From Rikenellaceae bacterium (GTDB taxonomy: Bacteria; Bacteroidota; Bacteroidia; Bacteroidales; Rikenellaceae), in contig JAIRQC010000043.1 of NCBI GenBank assembly GCA_031256675.1, forward strand, positions 1 through 43,940: a DNA stretch of 43,940 nt, written 5' to 3'. The position numbers and the translations under genes were made by a program. The notes beneath the pieces are model-generated. The model saw only the letters and a program-made list of their open reading frames with translations. It made no database searches and was not told the origin of the DNA. Positions 41,604 through 43,940 of the stretch are shown piece after piece (position 1 is the stretch's first letter; every line of letters starts with the position of its first letter).

Positions 41604-42710
41604 TTATGCCAACTCTGCTTCAGCGTATTTCAGCCCGAAGGTGTCGGCGACGGCCTTGCAGGTGACCCTGCCTTTGACGACGTTCAAGCCGGCTTTCAGG
41701 CCGGGATGTTCGGCGCAGGCCCTCTGCCATCCCATGTCGGCCAGCGCGACGAGGTAGGGGAACGTGGCGTTGGTCAGGGCCAGCGTGGAGGTCATCGGCA
41801 CCGCCCCCGGGATGTTGGCCACGCAGTAGTGTAAAACGCAGTCGACCATATAGGTCGGGTCGGCGTGGGTGGTGGCGTGCGACGACTCGAAACATCCGCC
41901 CTGATCGATGGCCACATCCACAAGCGCCGAGCCGGGTTCGAGCAGTTTGAGCATCTCGCCGGTTATCAGGTAGGGGGCTTTGGCCCCTGGGATCAGCGCC
42001 GCCCCGACCACCAGATCGACGCGCGGAAGCATCTGCTCGATGTTGTAACGGCTCGAGAACATTGTGTCGACGTTGGCGGGCATAATCTCGCTCAGATAGC
42101 GCAGCCGCGGCAGCGAAACGTCCATAACCGTGACGCGCGCGCCCAATCCGGCAGCCATGAACGCTGCCTGCGTGCCTACAACGCCGCCGCCGAGGATCAG
42201 TACGCCGGCCAGCCTCACCCCCGGAACGCCGCCCAAAAGGATCCCCTTGCCCCCTTGCGGCTTTTCAAGATATTTGGCCCCCTCCTGTACCGACATGCGC
42301 CCGGCAACCTCCGACATGGGGACCAGCAGCGGCAGCGTGCGATTGTGTTCGACCGTTTCGTAAGCTAGGCAGACAGCCCCCGAAGCGATCATCGCGTCGG
42401 TCAGAGAGCGATCGGCGGCGAGATGGAAATAGGTGAACAGCAGCTGGCCCGGGCGTATCAGCGGGTACTCGACGGGAATGGGCTCCTTCACCTTGACAAT
42501 CATATCGGCAACGGCGAAGACCTCCGCTGCGGTGGGCAGGATGGTCGCCCCTGCCTTGATGTAAGCCTCGTCCGGAAAGCCGCTGTTGCGTCCGGCATTG
42601 GTTTCGACATAGACGGTGTGTCCGCCGTGGACGAGCGCCTGCGCGCCCCCGGGCGTCAACGAGACGCGGCTCTCGTTGTTTTTGATCTCGCGTGGGATAC
42701 CGACCTTCAT
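41604..42710 (-). CDS. ald: Alanine dehydrogenase
   Basis: Interconverts L-alanine and pyruvate plus ammonia with NAD. The 368-residue protein begins [20 protein letters not shown] (substrate Arg15), with VKVKEPI (Lys75) and FHLAADRS (catalytic His96). The NAD domain has [21 protein letters not shown], and [12 protein letters not shown] carries the conserved Asp. Length is typical. It is transcribed divergently from the methyltransferase-like gene and has its own promoter. Confidence 0.96.
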   Translation of the reverse strand: MKVGIPREIKNNESRVSLTPGGAQALVHGGHTVYVETNAGRNSGFPDEAYIKAGATILPTAAEVFAVADMIVKVKEPIPVEYPLIRPGQLLFTYFHLAADRSLTDAMIASGAVCLAYETVEHNRTLPLLVPMSEVAGRMSVQEGAKYLEKPQGGKGILLGGVPGVRLAGVLILGGGVVGTQAAFMAAGLGARVTVMDVSLPRLRYLSEIMPANVDTMFSSRYNIEQMLPRVDLVVGAALIPGAKAPYLITGEMLKLLEPGSALVDVAIDQGGCFESSHATTHADPTYMVDCVLHYCVANIPGAVPMTSTLALTNATFPYLVALADMGWQRACAEHPGLKAGLNVVKGRVTCKAVADTFGLKYAEAELA

Positions 42711-42738
42711 AATGTGTGGTTTTTGGGTTGTTGTTTTG

Positions 42739-42771
42739 CAAATATACGCATTATTTGATTATAATTCCAAA
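42739..42771 (-). promoter_or_regulatory. Promoter of ald
   Basis: On the minus strand TTTG (42771-42768), a 21 bp spacer and TATATTTG (42746-42739). Leader of about 22-25 nt to ATG 42710. Confidence 0.7.
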
Positions 42772-42815
42772 TAAATATTAGATTTTTGATTGTAAATCGA
42801 CATATTTTTGCAGCC

Positions 42816-42885
42816 GTGACAATATCAAAAAAAATTCATATATTTGTCAGGTTGCAGTTACAATATTAAAAAATTCATATATTTA
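42816..42885 (+). promoter_or_regulatory. Tandemly duplicated promoter region of the methyltransferase-like gene
   Basis: Two ~30 bp direct copies (42816-42846 and 42857-42885) share ACAATAT, an A-tract and TTCATATATTT. The first ends in a perfect -7 box TATATTTG (42839-42846), the second in TATATTTA (42878-42885). A third -7-like TATTTTTG lies at 42803-42810. Confidence 0.6.
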
Positions 42886-42908
42886 TAAAATCAAATTTGC
42901 CAAAAGTC

Positions 42909-43781
42909 ATGGGAGTTGCAACGGACGCTTTGCAGGGCATGACATATGCCGCAGAGCAGGGGGTAAATTTCGCCTCGACGCTGACCATCGGGCGACAGAC
43001 GCTGTATGCGGAAGACAACAGCATCGAGAAGATGCTCAAACGGCGCGGCGCACGGCTCGACATGCTGTGCCCGCCCGACGAACGGGGCAGGCGATGGGCC
43101 GAGGGGCTGTTCGAACACTTCGGCGCCGAAAGGGTCGATTCGCTCGACTATTCCGACTACGAACATGCGACGATTGTCCACGACATGAACACGCCGGTGG
43201 CCGACGAGCTTAAAAACCGCTATTCGCTGGTCTGGGACGGCGGCACTCTGGAACATGTGTTCAACTATCCGACAGCGTTGCGCAACTGCATGGAGATGGT
43301 CGCCCCGTGTGGTCACCTCGTGCTGCACACCCCTGCCAACAACTTTTTCGGCCACGGGTTCTATCAGTTCTCGCCCGAGCTGTTCTTCAGCCTGCTTGTC
43401 GAGCAGAACGGCTTTGCCGACACGCAGGTGCTGATACAGGACGACTGTTTGCGCTGGTATGCGGTCGCCTCGCCGTGCGAGATTGGGCGCAGGGTCGACA
43501 TTTGTCGCGCCAGGCGCACCCCGTCGCTTATACTGGTCATTTCGAGGAAGGTGGGCGAGGTGCCGACGACGCTGACCGTCCAGCAGAGCGATTATGTCGT
43601 GCAGTGGGAGGCGAGCGGCAGCGGCGCGGGGGAGGCAACCTCGCCGTTGCGCCGGCTTTATTGTACGGTCGTCCCCGTGCCCCTGCAACGCGCCATTGAG
43701 AGATGTGTCTTTGCCGTCAGAAGGCCGTGCAGGAGGCGCAAACTGCTTAAATTGTTTTATAAGAGGGTAAGGATAAGTTGA
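42909..43781 (+). CDS. SAM-dependent methyltransferase-like protein
   Basis: A 290-residue protein. The stretch SLVWDGGTLEHVFNYPTALRNC followed by GGHLVLHTP-like sequence (CGHLVLHTPANNFFGHGFYQFSPELFF) matches the post-motif II/III part of class I methyltransferases of the kind found in surface-glycan loci. The N-terminal glycine-rich motif I is not evident: ERVDSLDYSDYEHAT occupies its place, so the cofactor site may be degenerate. The C-terminus (RAIERCVFAVRRPCRRRKLLKLFYKRVRIS) is strongly basic. ATG 42909 is used rather than a TTG at 42897. Target unknown. Confidence 0.72.
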   Translation: MGVATDALQGMTYAAEQGVNFASTLTIGRQTLYAEDNSIEKMLKRRGARLDMLCPPDERGRRWAEGLFEHFGAERVDSLDYSDYEHATIVHDMNTPVADELKNRYSLVWDGGTLEHVFNYPTALRNCMEMVAPCGHLVLHTPANNFFGHGFYQFSPELFFSLLVEQNGFADTQVLIQDDCLRWYAVASPCEIGRRVDICRARRTPSLILVISRKVGEVPTTLTVQQSDYVVQWEASGSGAGEATSPLRRLYCTVVPVPLQRAIERCVFAVRRPCRRRKLLKLFYKRVRIS

Positions 43782-43796
43782 CGGCAGGGAAAGGGA

Positions 43797-43940
43797 CTGT
43801 CTCAAAAGTTTGATATTCCGTCACTGCGCCCCCTCCGTCACTGCGGGGGGGTCTTTTATTGCGAGCGTGGCGAAGCAAACCCCCGAGCCGGTATGACCGA
43901 TTGAGGCGCGCCCCTCGCCAAGTGGTTGTATGGTGACGGG
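43797..43940. repeat. Dispersed repeat sequence at the right edge
   Basis: Begins with CTGTCTCAAAAG, which matches the arm of the terminator at 17981-17996, and continues with CCGTCACTGCG (twice), a C7/G7-type inverted repeat and ATTGCGAGCGTGGCGAAGCAA, related to the other CATTGCG repeats. No gene is seen up to the edge. Confidence 0.5.

Overview
The window looks like a chromosomal segment of a GC-rich Bacteroidales bacterium, most likely an Alistipes-like (Rikenellaceae) gut organism. This is inference, based on several features: Bacteroidota promoters (TAnnTTTG at -7, TTTG/TTG about 19-21 bp upstream) in front of many genes, weak or absent Shine-Dalgarno signals, families typical of the phylum (TGS-like/uridine kinase fusion, DUF5672, DUF3784, DUF47-Pit, SDR-type threonine dehydrogenase, GT14), and lipoproteins with classic lipoboxes. 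No rRNA genes or CRISPR arrays were seen. There is one tRNA gene.

Layout. 1-1.2 kb: the 5' part of an AT-rich tyrosine recombinase, running off the left edge, sits beside tRNA-Arg(ACG). This is the typical right end of an integrated element lying to the left. 1.25-6.8 kb (minus strand): housekeeping genes, namely a nucleoside kinase-ruvC-thioredoxin-like operon, a DedA/YqaA membrane protein with aroE, and an SGNH hydrolase. 6.9-8.6 kb (plus): CstA and a DUF3784 protein. 8.7-11.6 kb (minus): an AT-rich NERD protein, an amino-acid permease broken by a frameshift, and a pirin. 11.8-17.7 kb: an unknown membrane protein, a GT14 glycosyltransferase, a sialate O-acetylesterase next to ExbB/ExbD, and a Ser-type sulfatase. 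The esterase and sulfatase suggest host-glycan (mucin) foraging.

18-23.2 kb (minus): a galactose cluster of nucleotidyltransferase, galM, a small secreted protein, galK and a sugar MFS transporter. galT and galE are absent from the window. 23.6-27.1 kb: divergent sdaA versus kbl-tdh, which together would break threonine down to glycine plus acetyl-CoA and serine to pyruvate. 27.2-30.4 kb: a DUF5672 protein, then a DUF47-Pit phosphate uptake pair. 30.8-41.4 kb: a giant alpha-2-macroglobulin lipoprotein (with CxEQ thioester) and penicillin-binding protein 1C. Four small exported proteins on the opposite strand lie between them, and three of these are tandem paralogous lipoproteins of unknown function. 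This is the most promising undescribed group. 41.6-43.8 kb: alanine dehydrogenase and a divergent methyltransferase-like protein.

The intergenic regions are unusually rich in structure. Near-perfect hairpins act as likely terminators. There are several degenerate tandem repeats, a dispersed repeat of the 'GCAATGACG' type, and two copies of a GC-rich inverted-repeat element whose core is flipped relative to its flanks. Several starts were moved from upstream TTG/GTG codons to internal ATGs on the basis of promoter position, signal peptides or ATGA overlaps.
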